NCBI GenBank assembly: GCA_040766655.1
Contig: JAXGQB010000020.1
Coordinates: 1-64,000 of the forward strand
Direction: 5' to 3'
DNA: 64,000 nt
From: JALOOB01 sp040766655
Lineage (GTDB): Bacteria; Chloroflexota; Anaerolineae; CG2-30-64-16
The notes beneath the pieces were generated by a model that was not told the DNA's origin, made no database searches, and saw only the letters and a list, made by a program, of their open reading frames with translations. The first letter of the stretch is position 1, and the number at the start of each line of letters is the position of its first letter. Shown in pieces: positions 22,898 through 31,663 of this stretch. The position numbers and the translations under genes are program-made.

Positions 22898-25123
22898 ATG
22901 CAACGCACAACGCCTGCGATGGCCGGCGTGCTGGTGCTCTTTTTGGCGTTGGGCGTCATTTACAGCCTCATCACGCCGATCTTCGAGGCATCTGACGAGC
23001 TGTGGCACTACCCCGTGGTCAAGCACATCGCCGATGGCCGCGGCCTGCCGGTCCAGAATCCGGCGTCCCCGGCCATGTGGAACCAGGAGGGCAGCCAGCC
23101 GCCGCTCTATTATGCGCTGGCCGCCCTGGCAACAGCCTGGATCGACACCGACGACCTGGGCGAGCGGCTGTGGTACAACCCCAACGCTAACGTAGGCACG
23201 CCTCTCGCTTCGGGCAACAAGAACATGATCGTCCACACCGACCGCGAAGCATTCCCATGGCGCGGCACCACCCTCGCTGTCCGTCTCATCCGCTGGCTCT
23301 CCGTCCTGCTGCAGGCGTTCACGGTTTGGCTGACCTACCTCATCGCGCGTGAGATCGCGCCCGCACGGCGTGATCTCGCTACTGCCGCTGCCGCGCTGGT
23401 GGCGTTCAACCCGATGTTCCTGTTCATCGCGGGATCGGTGAACAACGACAACCTGGTCGTGCCGCTGGCAACCTTTGCACTCTGGCTGTTGGTGCGCACG
23501 CTGCGGCAAGGTTGGATCACACCCGTCCAACTCGTGGCACTGGGGGTGACGCTCGGCCTGGCCGCGCTGACCAAGCTCAGCGGCGCGTTGCTGATGCCGT
23601 TGGCTGCCGTCGTGCTCACGATCGTGGCCGCCCGGAAGCGCGCCTGGCGTGCCTGGGTGGTCTTCGGCGCCGTGCTGGGGTTGCTGGTTGCTGCGATCGC
23701 AGGATGGTGGTTCGTCCGCAACTGGCAGCTGTACGGGGACCCGACCGGGCTGAACGTGATGCTGGCGATCGCCGGGGACCGCCCTGCGCCCCTGTCGCCC
23801 GGCGATCTGCTGGCGGAATTTCAGGGCTTCCGCATGTCCTACTGGGCCGTCTTTGGCGGGTTCAATGTCACCGGCTCGGTCTGGCTGTACCGGCTGTACG
23901 ACGCCCTGTCGCTGATCGCCCTGGCCGGCTGGATTCCGCTGGCCCTGCGTTATCGTGACCGCCTGCGCACGGTGCAGGCATCGCTGGTGGCCCTGCTGGT
24001 CGCCTGGATCGCGCTGGTGTTCGTGTTCCTGGTGCGTTGGACGCTGCAGACGACCGCCTCACAGGGCCGTTTGCTGTTTCCTGCGATCGGTGCGGTGGCT
24101 GTCGTGTTGAGCTACGGCCTGGCAGGCTGGCTCCCACGGCGCTGGCACGCACCGGCATGGGCTGGGGTGGGCGGGGTGCTGCTGGCGACCGCCGCGGCCA
24201 TCCCGCTTCTGGTGATCGCGCCGGCCTTTGCCAGGCCGCCGCTGCTCCAGGTCGACCAGGTGCCGGCGACCGCCACCCCGATCGATCTCGTTTACGACGG
24301 GACGCTGCGCCTGCTGGGCTACGAGTTGCCGCAGGACACCGTGCACCCGGGTGAGGCGGTGCCGGTGACACTGTACTGGCAGTCTGTGGCCCCAACCCAG
24401 GAGAACCTGATCGTCTTCATCCACGCAGTGGAGCGATCCGCGACGATCGCACAGGTCGACAGTTATCCCGGCTTGGGCGCCTGGCCCACCAGTCTGCTGC
24501 CAACGGGGGCGGTTCTTAAAGACACCTATCACGTTCCCATCGTCGAGACTGCCACCGCGCCGGCAGTTCTGCGCCTCGATGTCGGTTCCTATCGTTTCAG
24601 CGGCAGCGACCCCAGCGGTCTTGAGGAGATCCACGGCAGCGGGCTGGATGTCGGACGCAGCCTCGGCACGGTCCGACTGCTGCCCTCAGACCCACCCGTC
24701 TACGCCATCGTTCACCCGGCGCGGTTCGATTTCGGGGAACAGGTGGCGCTGCTCGGATACGATCCGCCGGCCCCCGTCGTGCGACCCGGGCAGGACCTGG
24801 AACTGACCCTCTACTGGGAAGCCCAGACGCGCATCGCCGATGAGTACCAGGTGTTCGTCCATCTGGTGGGCGCCGAGGCGCAGCCGGCGGCCCAGGGCGA
24901 CCAGGCGCCGCTTGAGGGCGCGTGGCCTACGTGGGCATGGGAGCCGGGGATGACGCTGCGCGACGAATATCGGGTTAGCCTGCCCTCCACCCTGTCGCCG
25001 GGCCCCTACGAGCTACGCGTCGGGTTGTACAGAACGAATGACGGCTGGCGGCCGCCCGTGGTGGGCCCCGAGGGGCGCGTGCGCGAGGATTCTGCGATCA
25101 TCGGCCAGGTGGAGGTGCGGTGA
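22898..25123 (+). CDS. GT-C-type membrane glycosyltransferase-like protein with periplasmic C-terminal domains
   Basis: 741 residues from ATG 22898 (CCGGAGGG upstream). The N-terminal helix is followed by an external loop with FEASDELWHYPVVKHI, carrying the acidic Asp/Glu positions expected in GT-C enzymes, and QPPLYYALAAL. About 10-11 membrane helices run to residue 450. The rest holds two similar beta-sandwich segments (LLGYELPQDTVHPGEAVPVTLYWQ and LLGYDPPAPVVRPGQDLELTLYWE), an internal duplication common in Chloroflexota members. The protein probably uses polyprenyl-linked sugars outside the membrane; donor and acceptor are unknown. Confidence 0.78.
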   Translation: MQRTTPAMAGVLVLFLALGVIYSLITPIFEASDELWHYPVVKHIADGRGLPVQNPASPAMWNQEGSQPPLYYALAALATAWIDTDDLGERLWYNPNANVGTPLASGNKNMIVHTDREAFPWRGTTLAVRLIRWLSVLLQAFTVWLTYLIAREIAPARRDLATAAAALVAFNPMFLFIAGSVNNDNLVVPLATFALWLLVRTLRQGWITPVQLVALGVTLGLAALTKLSGALLMPLAAVVLTIVAARKRAWRAWVVFGAVLGLLVAAIAGWWFVRNWQLYGDPTGLNVMLAIAGDRPAPLSPGDLLAEFQGFRMSYWAVFGGFNVTGSVWLYRLYDALSLIALAGWIPLALRYRDRLRTVQASLVALLVAWIALVFVFLVRWTLQTTASQGRLLFPAIGAVAVVLSYGLAGWLPRRWHAPAWAGVGGVLLATAAAIPLLVIAPAFARPPLLQVDQVPATATPIDLVYDGTLRLLGYELPQDTVHPGEAVPVTLYWQSVAPTQENLIVFIHAVERSATIAQVDSYPGLGAWPTSLLPTGAVLKDTYHVPIVETATAPAVLRLDVGSYRFSGSDPSGLEEIHGSGLDVGRSLGTVRLLPSDPPVYAIVHPARFDFGEQVALLGYDPPAPVVRPGQDLELTLYWEAQTRIADEYQVFVHLVGAEAQPAAQGDQAPLEGAWPTWAWEPGMTLRDEYRVSLPSTLSPGPYELRVGLYRTNDGWRPPVVGPEGRVREDSAIIGQVEVR

Positions 25124-25214
25124 CGCAGCGCTGCGCGTGGCACACCGCTGGGTACCTCAAGTCCAACTGGCGACAGATCCAGGCCGGCGACCCGGTCGAC
25201 GGACAAGGGTAGCG

Positions 25215-26012
25215 TCAGGCGACGATCCGACCCGCCCGGAAGGCCCCCGTGTACTTGCGGCAGAAGCGGTCGCGGCCGAGCACCAGCTCCGCGGCGAGCA
25301 GCTCGCTGTAGAGCGAGTCGTCCAGCGGATCCATGATGGCTGCGTCCAGCCCGGCCTGCAGCGCGAGGGTGAGGAACACCCGGTTCACGACCTTGCGGAT
25401 CGGCAGGCCGAACGAGATGTTGCTCAGCCCGATGCTGAACTTCACGTCGGGGGCCTCAGCGCGCAGCGCGCGCATCGTGTCCAGCGCGACCAGCGCGCCG
25501 TCCTGGCGGGTCGACACCGCGATGGCGAGCGGATCGACGTAGACCTGGCTGTCCGCGACTCCGGCCGCGCGCGTCAGCTCCAGCAGGCGCCGCGCAACCA
25601 CCATGCGTCCCTCCACATCCTTGGGGATGCCGTTGTCATCGAGCAACAGGGCGATCACGCCCGCCGCGTTGCCGGCCACCAGCGGCAACACCCCTTCGAG
25701 CCGGTTGCGCTCGCCGCTGATCGAGTTGATCATGGGCGGGTGCTTCACGCGCGCCAGGCCTGCCTGCAGCGCCGCGGGATTCGCGCTGTCCAGGCAGAGC
25801 GGCGTCTCAGTGACCTCCTGCACGGCGTCGACCAGCCACACCAGGTCATCCGGCTCGCGCGCGGGCGCGGTGCCCGCGTTGACGTCGATGTAGGCCGCGC
25901 CCGCGGCCACCTGGCGCTGCGCCAGGTCCTGCACAAACGCAACGTCGCGCGCCGCAATCGCGGCCGCGGTCTTCTTCAACGTCCCGTTAAGCTTCTCTCC
26001 GATGATCAGCAT
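25215..26012 (-). CDS. Pterin-binding methyltransferase (methyltetrahydrofolate:corrinoid type)
   Basis: 265 residues, the size of AcsE/MtvA/MtgA proteins. LIIGEKLNGT at the N-terminus, AAYIDVNAG, PLCLDSANPAALQAGL, PPMINSISGE and KFSIGLSNISFGLP are the pterin-binding TIM-barrel strands. In related systems it moves the methyl group between the corrinoid protein and tetrahydrofolate (MT2 role). Start at ATG 26012 with GGAGG about 9 nt upstream; ATG 26033 is in frame but lies over the upstream stop. Last gene of the ten-gene corrinoid operon, 20 nt after DUF1638. Confidence 0.88.
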   Translation of the reverse strand: MLIIGEKLNGTLKKTAAAIAARDVAFVQDLAQRQVAAGAAYIDVNAGTAPAREPDDLVWLVDAVQEVTETPLCLDSANPAALQAGLARVKHPPMINSISGERNRLEGVLPLVAGNAAGVIALLLDDNGIPKDVEGRMVVARRLLELTRAAGVADSQVYVDPLAIAVSTRQDGALVALDTMRALRAEAPDVKFSIGLSNISFGLPIRKVVNRVFLTLALQAGLDAAIMDPLDDSLYSELLAAELVLGRDRFCRKYTGAFRAGRIVA

Positions 26013-26032
26013 CGAACTTGTCCTCCAACTCA

Positions 26033-26746
26033 TTACTTCGTCAGGTTGAAGAAGTGCTCCAGCCGGAAGGTGTCGCCCGGCGGCAGCACGACGAACTCAT
26101 CGGCCGGTGCGCCATCGAGGAGCTTGCGGACCAAGTCGGCGGATCCGGGCACTTCTTCGTAACGCAGGCTCAGGCGCTCGGCCTGCGCGCGGGCGACCGC
26201 GCGGTAGTGCTCGATCTCGTACTGGCCGGTGTTGATCAGCGCCAGGCGCTTGTAATTGACGAGCATCCTCTTGAACAGGGCCTCGGCACGCGCTTCGCCG
26301 AAGCGCGCCACGATCCGCTGGTACTCGGCAGACCCTTTGCCATATTCGTTGTCGGGCGTCGCCCCCGCCTCGATCCAGCCCTTGGTCAGGTAGTAGGTGC
26401 CCGGCTCCGCGCCCGCCTGCTGATTGTAGGCCGTGCGCGAGCCGAGGAAGATGGCGATGCAGTCGTCGACCCGCGGCGCGACCAGCGTGCAGCCTCGCGC
26501 CTCCACGCCCACCAGCGCCTGCGAGCAAAGGCCGTAGCCCAGCAGGATGGTCAGTTCCTCGCCCGGATGCGCGGCGACGTGGGCCGCCACCATCGACGAG
26601 ATGGTGGCCTGCAGCGTCTCCCGCAGTTTAGCGGGATACGCGTGCAGCCCGAACTCGAGCGTGCGATACTCCATGTCCGGCGGCATAAGCGGCAGCATCT
26701 CTTCGATGACGGTCGCACATGCGATCACTACGGTACGTCTGGTCAT
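26033..26746 (-). CDS. DUF1638 family protein
   Basis: 237 residues. VIACATVIEEMLPLMP, LLGYGLCSQALVGVEARGCTLVAPRVDDCIAIFLGS and YYLTKGWIEAG are typical of DUF1638, a family found beside corrinoid methyltransferases. Conserved Cys at about 10 and in GLCSQ and DDCIAI suggest metal or redox chemistry, which is inference. The biochemical role is not established. It lies between URO-D paralog A and the pterin methyltransferase, so it should act in the same methyl-transfer pathway. Confidence 0.85.
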   Translation of the reverse strand: MTRRTVVIACATVIEEMLPLMPPDMEYRTLEFGLHAYPAKLRETLQATISSMVAAHVAAHPGEELTILLGYGLCSQALVGVEARGCTLVAPRVDDCIAIFLGSRTAYNQQAGAEPGTYYLTKGWIEAGATPDNEYGKGSAEYQRIVARFGEARAEALFKRMLVNYKRLALINTGQYEIEHYRAVARAQAERLSLRYEEVPGSADLVRKLLDGAPADEFVVLPPGDTFRLEHFFNLTK

Positions 26747-26764
26747 TCGTTTCCTCGACTCAGG

Positions 26765-26788
26765 AGGCCGCAGCGGTCGCTGCGGCCT
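26765..26788. repeat. Intra-operon hairpin between DUF1638 and URO-D paralog A
   Basis: AGGCCGCAGCG and CGCTGCGGCCT form a perfect 11-bp stem around GT. No T-tract follows on either strand. It could attenuate or stabilise the transcript within the operon. Confidence 0.5.
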
Positions 26789-26807
26789 GACGGTCTGTGG
26801 CAGAGAT

Positions 26808-27938
26808 CTATGCGACCTTGCCGTATTCGTGGCACGCTTCGACGAACGCTTCCATGTTCTCCGGCTTCGTGTTGATCGGCGCGTCGCAGCCGGGCGCCAG
26901 GATCAAACCCTTGCCCTCGAACAACTCGACCGTGTAGCGGACGTAGTTGCGAATGTCGTCGGGAGTCCCGGCCGCGAACAGCGTGGCCGAAGTGTCTCCC
27001 ATCCAGGTGATGTGATCGCCAAGAACCTCGTGGAACTTCTCGATATTGGTCATCCCGTCCGGGTTAAACGCGCACTTGCGCGCCGGCAGGTCGCGGAAGT
27101 ACCCGAGATCGCGGGTCCAGTCCTGGTCCAGGTGGAGGATCGGAGTGATGCCTTGGGCAACGAGGGCCTCAACGATCTTGACCAGGTAGGGCCAGACAAA
27201 TCGCTGCCATAGTCGCGGCGCGACCATGGCGCTGGCGCAGCGCCAGCCGCCAACCCAGACACCCGGAGTGCCCGCGGCCTTGGTGGTACCGATGGCCTGG
27301 CCGATGACTTCCGGCAGGATGACATCGAGCGCGGCCTCCACCTTGTCCGGCATGCGGTACAGATCGAGGAAGAACTTCGCCATGGAGCGGCCGCCGCACA
27401 GGTAGTCGAACGGGATCGCGATGGCCGAGGCGGCCACGGGCACGTACCCTTTCTCGCGATAGGCGTCGGCCACCCGCCGCGCGTTCGTCATAAGCCAGCC
27501 CATCGTCTGGGCGAATTCGGCCGGGTCTACGACTTTGGGCATGTACTCCTGGAGGAAGGCGCCCCAGCCCTTGTTGATGATCGTGTCGTAGTCCTCGATG
27601 GTCATCACCTCAGCTTCGCGCACCTGCCACAGGCTGTCGTCGGGCAGGTCACGGCCGGGCCAGCCCACCCGCGACAACCAGGCCGAGGGCAAAACGACTG
27701 GCGTGCGGCCGCCCATCATCAGATTGATGCCATCGAGGCCGCCCAGCTTGTCCATGGCGGCCAGGGTGATTTCCAGGGGCGCCTCGTCTGTCCTGCAGAA
27801 GTCCGCGATGGTCTTGCCGACGTAGCGCGGCCCAAACGCCGACGCATTCTGGATGATCGGGAGCCGATCCACCGGTTCGAAGTTGATGACCTTGCGGACG
27901 CGCTCCAGCCGTTCCTCGTACAGAGCCTTGTTATCCAT
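26808..27938 (-). CDS. URO-D-superfamily corrinoid methyltransferase, paralog A
   Basis: 376 residues from ATG 27938 (GGGAGGG upstream), 11 nt after corrinoid protein 1. The fold is that of uroporphyrinogen decarboxylase/MtaA/CmuA. It lacks the decarboxylase N-terminal Arg signature, has FDYLCGGRSMAKFFLDLYR and ends with PGCDAPINTKPENMEAF. The motif ILHLDQDWTRDL contains H-x-D where the zinc methyltransferases MtaA/MtbA have H-x-C. Such proteins transfer methyl groups between a substrate and a corrinoid protein; with no MtaB/MttB-type gene here it is a candidate substrate methyltransferase. Position next to a corrinoid protein supports a dedicated pair. Confidence 0.85.
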   Translation of the reverse strand: MDNKALYEERLERVRKVINFEPVDRLPIIQNASAFGPRYVGKTIADFCRTDEAPLEITLAAMDKLGGLDGINLMMGGRTPVVLPSAWLSRVGWPGRDLPDDSLWQVREAEVMTIEDYDTIINKGWGAFLQEYMPKVVDPAEFAQTMGWLMTNARRVADAYREKGYVPVAASAIAIPFDYLCGGRSMAKFFLDLYRMPDKVEAALDVILPEVIGQAIGTTKAAGTPGVWVGGWRCASAMVAPRLWQRFVWPYLVKIVEALVAQGITPILHLDQDWTRDLGYFRDLPARKCAFNPDGMTNIEKFHEVLGDHITWMGDTSATLFAAGTPDDIRNYVRYTVELFEGKGLILAPGCDAPINTKPENMEAFVEACHEYGKVA

Positions 27939-27949
27939 CACTTCCCTCC

Positions 27950-28567
27950 CTACGCCGCCAGCCACTGGCCGGCCAGGGCCACCGCCGACTGTGCATCCAC
28001 GCCCAGCGCATCCGCGCCCACGTACTCCCGCACCTGCTCGCTCACCGGCCCCCCGCCGATCATGACCTTCACCGGCAGCCCCGCAGCCTTCAGCGCATCC
28101 ACCGTCTCCTTCATCGGGTCGAACGAGATCGTCAGCAGGCCCGACATGCCCACCACCGCCGCCCCCGTCTCCTGCACCGCCGCCACGAACTTCGCCGGCT
28201 CCACGTCCACGCCCAGGTCCGTCACCTCGTAGTTCGCCCCGCGCAGCATCGTCACCACGATGTCCTTGCCGATGTCGTGGATGTCGCCCTTCACCGTGCC
28301 CATGACGACCTTGCCCTTCGTCGGGCCGCTTGAGCCGCCCTGCGCGGCCAGGTCCGCCGCCGCCACCTTGAAGATCTCACCTGCCATGATCAGATCGGAC
28401 AGGTAGTACTCCCCGGTCTCGAAGCGTTCGCCGATCAGGGTCATCCCCTCCCGGCACTCGTCCAGCAGCCGGCTCGGACTCGCGCCCGCGGCCAGTCCGG
28501 CCTTGACCAGGTCCTGGACCTTCATCTCGTCCAGGTCCGCCATCGCCATCGTCAGTTCGCTCGCCAT
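27950..28567 (-). CDS. Corrinoid (B12-binding) methyl-carrier protein 1
   Basis: 205 residues, MtbC/MttC size. A helical cap (about 1-85, with GERFETGEYYLSDLIMAGEIF) precedes the cobalamin domain with KGDIHDIGKDIV (His ligand, DxHxxG), VGMSGLLT (S-x-L) and MIGGGPVSEQ (GG). It carries the methyl group on cobalt between methyltransferases. Start ATG 28567 with AAGGAG 7 nt upstream. It differs from corrinoid protein 2 (31012-31629) at only two residues (Ala/Val near 29, Gln/Lys near 131), and the DNA is about 96% identical by eye. Confidence 0.94.
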   Translation of the reverse strand: MASELTMAMADLDEMKVQDLVKAGLAAGASPSRLLDECREGMTLIGERFETGEYYLSDLIMAGEIFKVAAADLAAQGGSSGPTKGKVVMGTVKGDIHDIGKDIVVTMLRGANYEVTDLGVDVEPAKFVAAVQETGAAVVGMSGLLTISFDPMKETVDALKAAGLPVKVMIGGGPVSEQVREYVGADALGVDAQSAVALAGQWLAA

Positions 28568-28606
28568 TGTGCTTCTCCTTAGGAAATGGGTGGTTCCACT
28601 GCCGTC

Positions 28607-28659
28607 AAGACCTCCGAGGTCGCGCCAACCTTCGGTTGGCCTGAGACGTCGGAGGTCTT
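28607..28659. repeat. Cruciform palindromic element between URO-D paralog B and corrinoid gene 1
   Basis: AAGACCTCCGA (28607-28617) pairs perfectly with TCGGAGGTCTT (28649-28659), enclosing a second perfect 7-bp hairpin GCCAACC-ttc-GGTTGGC. It fills half of the 109-nt gap in the operon. It looks like a REP/MITE-type intergenic element and might be an mRNA processing or attenuation site. Confidence 0.6.
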
Positions 28660-28676
28660 CTGGTTCGCTGTTTGCC

Positions 28677-29813
28677 TCAGGCGGCCTTGCCGCATTCGAG
28701 CGAGGCCGCGACGAACGCGGCCATATTCTCCGGCTTGGTGTTGATCGGCGCGTCGCAGCCGGGGCACAGCAGCAGCCCGGTCGCGCCGATATCGCGGACC
28801 AGGTCGGCCACGTATTTGTACACCTCGTCGGGAGTGCCGGCCACCAGCAGCGAGGCCGGGACGTCGCCCATCATCGCCATGTTGTCCCGAAGCAGCTCGC
28901 GGAACTTGCGCACGTCGGTCATGCCGTCCGGGTTGAGCACGCACTTCTTCGCGGGCAACTCCTGCAGGCGCACGAGGTCGCGCGTCCAGTCCTGGTCCCA
29001 GTGCAGCACCGGGGTGATGCCCCGCGCGACCAACGCATCGACGATCTGGACGATGTAAGGCCACACAAAACGGTTCCAGAGCTTGGGCGAGAGCATCGCG
29101 CTCGCGGTCCGCCACCCGCCGACCCACACGCCAGCGCCGCCCTCGTTCGGCTCAGGGGCCGCCTTGATGCCCGCCAGCTCGACCTCGAGGATCGCCTGCA
29201 TCGCGGCCTCGACCCGGTCGGGGATGCGGTGCAAGTCGAAAATGAACTGCTGGAAGGAACGCCCGCCGCACAGCGGCTCGAAGGGCACGAGGGTGGGCGC
29301 CACCGCGCTGCACACGACCGCATAGCCGTGCTCGGCGCACTCCCGGAACATGCGCTCCCGGTTGGCGCCGTTCCAGGCCGCGATTGAGGCGAGCTCCGCC
29401 GGGTCCGCGATCCTCGGGATGAACGCCTTCTGCCAGGCCGGCCAACCCTGGGCCACGATGGCCTCGTAGTCGTCCTGGGTCATCAACTCCGCTTCCTGCA
29501 CCTGCCACAGGCTGTCCTCAGGCAGCTCGCGGCCGGGAATGTTGACGTGCGACAGCCACCAGGGTGCAAGGTAGACCCCGCCCACGCCGCCGACGTTCAT
29601 GATCGCGTCGAAACCGGGGAACCGGTCCATCGCGTCCATCTTGACCTGCCACGCGGCCTCGTTGTCCCTGCAGTAGTTGGACATCTTCATGCCCATGACG
29701 CGCGGGGCGAAGCCCTGGCCCATGAATACGACCGGCGCCCGGTCCACCGGCTCGCAGGCCATCGCTTTCTTCACCCGAGCCAGGCGCTCCTGGTACGTTG
29801 CTTCGGCTTCCAT
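28677..29813 (-). CDS. URO-D-superfamily corrinoid methyltransferase, paralog B
   Basis: 378 residues from ATG 29813 (CGGAGC upstream). Same architecture as paralogs A and C: VKKAMACEPVDRAPVVFMGQGFAPR, LPEDSLWQVQEAELMTQDDYEAIV, FEPLCGGRSFQQFIFDLHR, VLHWDQDWTRDL and LLCPGCDAPINTKPENM. The URO-D-like zinc set would be His and Asp of HWD plus Cys of PGC. The region near the active site (NVGGVGGVYLAPWWLSHV) differs clearly from A and C, so a different substrate is likely. It follows paralog C after a 53-nt gap with a GC palindrome. Confidence 0.85.
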   Translation of the reverse strand: MEAEATYQERLARVKKAMACEPVDRAPVVFMGQGFAPRVMGMKMSNYCRDNEAAWQVKMDAMDRFPGFDAIMNVGGVGGVYLAPWWLSHVNIPGRELPEDSLWQVQEAELMTQDDYEAIVAQGWPAWQKAFIPRIADPAELASIAAWNGANRERMFRECAEHGYAVVCSAVAPTLVPFEPLCGGRSFQQFIFDLHRIPDRVEAAMQAILEVELAGIKAAPEPNEGGAGVWVGGWRTASAMLSPKLWNRFVWPYIVQIVDALVARGITPVLHWDQDWTRDLVRLQELPAKKCVLNPDGMTDVRKFRELLRDNMAMMGDVPASLLVAGTPDEVYKYVADLVRDIGATGLLLCPGCDAPINTKPENMAAFVAASLECGKAA

Positions 29814-29837
29814 TTGCGTGCTCCGTGACTGAAAACG

Positions 29838-29858
29838 GGGGCGGGGTGACCCCGCCCC
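29838..29858. repeat. GC-rich perfect palindrome between URO-D paralogs C and B
   Basis: GGGGCGGGGT-g-ACCCCGCCCC is a perfect 10-bp inverted repeat with a one-base centre. It resembles GC-clamp REP elements scattered in Chloroflexota genomes and lies inside the operon, not at its end. Confidence 0.6.
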
Positions 29859-29866
29859 TACCCATG

Positions 29867-31003
29867 TTATGCCATCTTGCCGAACTCGCGCGCGGCCGCG
29901 ACGAAGGCCTCCATGTTCTCCGGTTTCGTGTTGATCGGCGCGTCACAGCCGGGGCAGAGGATCAGCCCGCGGCCCTCGAACAGCGCGACCTGGTCCTTCA
30001 CGTAGGCGTACACGTCATCGGGCGTGCCCGCGGCAAGCACCGACGCGGGTATGTCGCCCAGCATCGCCATGTGGTCGCCGGCCAGTTCCTTGAACTTGCG
30101 CATGTCGGTCATGCCGTCCGGGTTCATGATGCATTGCTTCGCCGGCAGATCCTTGAGCAGCCCGAGGTCGCGCGTCCAGTCCTGGTCCCAGTGCAGCACC
30201 GGCGTGACGCCTACGGAGAGGAGCGCTTCGACCTGCTCCACGATGTAGGGCCAGACGAACTTGTTCCACTGCCTCGGCGCCACCATGGCACTGGCCGAGC
30301 GCCACCCGCCGACCCATGTGCCGCGGATGCCGCCGAACGGGGGCATGGCCTTGATCTTCGCGATCTCCGCTTCCTGGATCACGTCCATCACGGCCTTGAT
30401 CTTGTCCGGCATGCGATACAGGTCGAGGAAGAACTTCTGCATCGATCGGCCGCCGCAGAGATACTCGAACGGGATGTTCACGGAGACCGGTGCGTCGCAG
30501 ATGATGACGATGCCGGCGTCGCGGTACGCCTGCTGGACGCCCGGCGTGATCTGCATCATCCAACCCATCGACTGGCCGAACTCCTCCGGGTCGATGACGC
30601 GGGGCAGGTAGCTGCCGAAGAAGGCGTTCCAGCCCATGCTGAGGATGGCGTCGTAGTCATCGACGGTCATGACCTCGGCCTCGCGCACCTGCCACAGGCT
30701 GTCCTCTGGGAGGTCGCGACCGGGCACGCCGAGCCTGGACAGCCACATGGTCGTGAGGAGGGCGGTGATGCGGCCGGCCGGCGCGAGGTTGACGGCGTCT
30801 ACGTCCAGGCGCTTCGACACCTCGAGGTTCACCCGCGCGGCGGACTCCGGGTTGGCGCAGTACTCAGCAATCGTCATGCCCGTCCAGCGCGGGGCAAAGG
30901 CCGTGCCCATGAATGCGACCGGCACCTGGTCGACCGGTTCGAGTGCGATGGCTTTCTTGATACGGTCATAGCGTTGCTGATACAGGGCTTCGTTGCTCAT
31001 CAT
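29867..31003 (-). CDS. URO-D-superfamily corrinoid methyltransferase, paralog C
   Basis: 378 residues from ATG 31003; ATG 31000 is equally placed behind GGGAGG. It starts 8 nt after corrinoid gene 2, the same arrangement as paralog A after corrinoid gene 1. Shared blocks: AIALEPVDQVPVAFMGTAFAPRW, LPEDSLWQVREAEVMTVDDYDAIL, FEYLCGGRSMQKFFLDLYR, VLHWDQDWTRDL and LCPGCDAPINTKPENMEAF. It is closer to A than to B in the CGGRSM region. Likely substrate-specific corrinoid methyltransferase; the substrate is unknown. Confidence 0.85.
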   Translation of the reverse strand: MMSNEALYQQRYDRIKKAIALEPVDQVPVAFMGTAFAPRWTGMTIAEYCANPESAARVNLEVSKRLDVDAVNLAPAGRITALLTTMWLSRLGVPGRDLPEDSLWQVREAEVMTVDDYDAILSMGWNAFFGSYLPRVIDPEEFGQSMGWMMQITPGVQQAYRDAGIVIICDAPVSVNIPFEYLCGGRSMQKFFLDLYRMPDKIKAVMDVIQEAEIAKIKAMPPFGGIRGTWVGGWRSASAMVAPRQWNKFVWPYIVEQVEALLSVGVTPVLHWDQDWTRDLGLLKDLPAKQCIMNPDGMTDMRKFKELAGDHMAMLGDIPASVLAAGTPDDVYAYVKDQVALFEGRGLILCPGCDAPINTKPENMEAFVAAAREFGKMA

Positions 31004-31011
31004 GATCCTCC

Positions 31012-31629
31012 CTATGCCGCCAGCCACTGGCCGGCCAAAGCCACCGCTGACTGTGCGTCCACGCCCAGTGCATCCGCGCCCACGTACTCCCGCACCTGCT
31101 CGCTCACCGGCCCCCCGCCGATCATCACCTTGACCGGCAGCCCGGCGGCCTTCAGCGCATCCACCGTCTCCTTCATCGGGTCGAACGAGATCGTCAGCAG
31201 GCCCGACATGCCCACCACCGCCGCCCCCGTCTCCTTGACCGCCGCCACGAACTTCGCCGGCTCCACGTCCACGCCCAGATCCGTCACCTCGTAGTTCGCC
31301 CCGCGCAGCATCGTCACCACGATGTCCTTGCCGATGTCGTGGATGTCGCCCTTCACCGTGCCCATCACGACCTTGCCCTTCGTCGGGCCGCTTGAGCCGC
31401 CCTGCGCAGCCAGATCCGCGGCCGCAACCTTGAAGATCTCACCCGCCATGATCAGGTCGGACAGGTAGTACTCCCCGGTTTCGAAGCGTTCGCCGATCAG
31501 GGTCATCCCCTCCCGGCACTCGTCCAGCAGCCGGCTCGGGCTCACGCCCGCAGCCAGTCCGGCCTTGACCAGGTCCTGGACCTTCATCTCGTCCAGGTCC
31601 GCCATCGCCATCGTCAGTTCGCTCGCCAT
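31012..31629 (-). CDS. Corrinoid (B12-binding) methyl-carrier protein 2
   Basis: 205 residues, same features as corrinoid protein 1: YYLSDLIMAGEIF cap, GDIHDIGKD cobalt ligand motif, VGMSGLL and MIGGGPVS. Only two amino-acid differences separate them, and similarity extends into the upstream Shine-Dalgarno (GTGCTTCTCCTT on the plus strand). By contrast the flanking URO-D genes have diverged strongly, so this pair is either a very recent duplication or is kept alike by gene conversion. 34 nt after the MetH-activation-like gene. Confidence 0.94.
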   Translation of the reverse strand: MASELTMAMADLDEMKVQDLVKAGLAAGVSPSRLLDECREGMTLIGERFETGEYYLSDLIMAGEIFKVAAADLAAQGGSSGPTKGKVVMGTVKGDIHDIGKDIVVTMLRGANYEVTDLGVDVEPAKFVAAVKETGAAVVGMSGLLTISFDPMKETVDALKAAGLPVKVMIGGGPVSEQVREYVGADALGVDAQSAVALAGQWLAA

Positions 31630-31663
31630 TGTGCTTCTCCTTGGGAAGTGGGTTGGGTTGATG

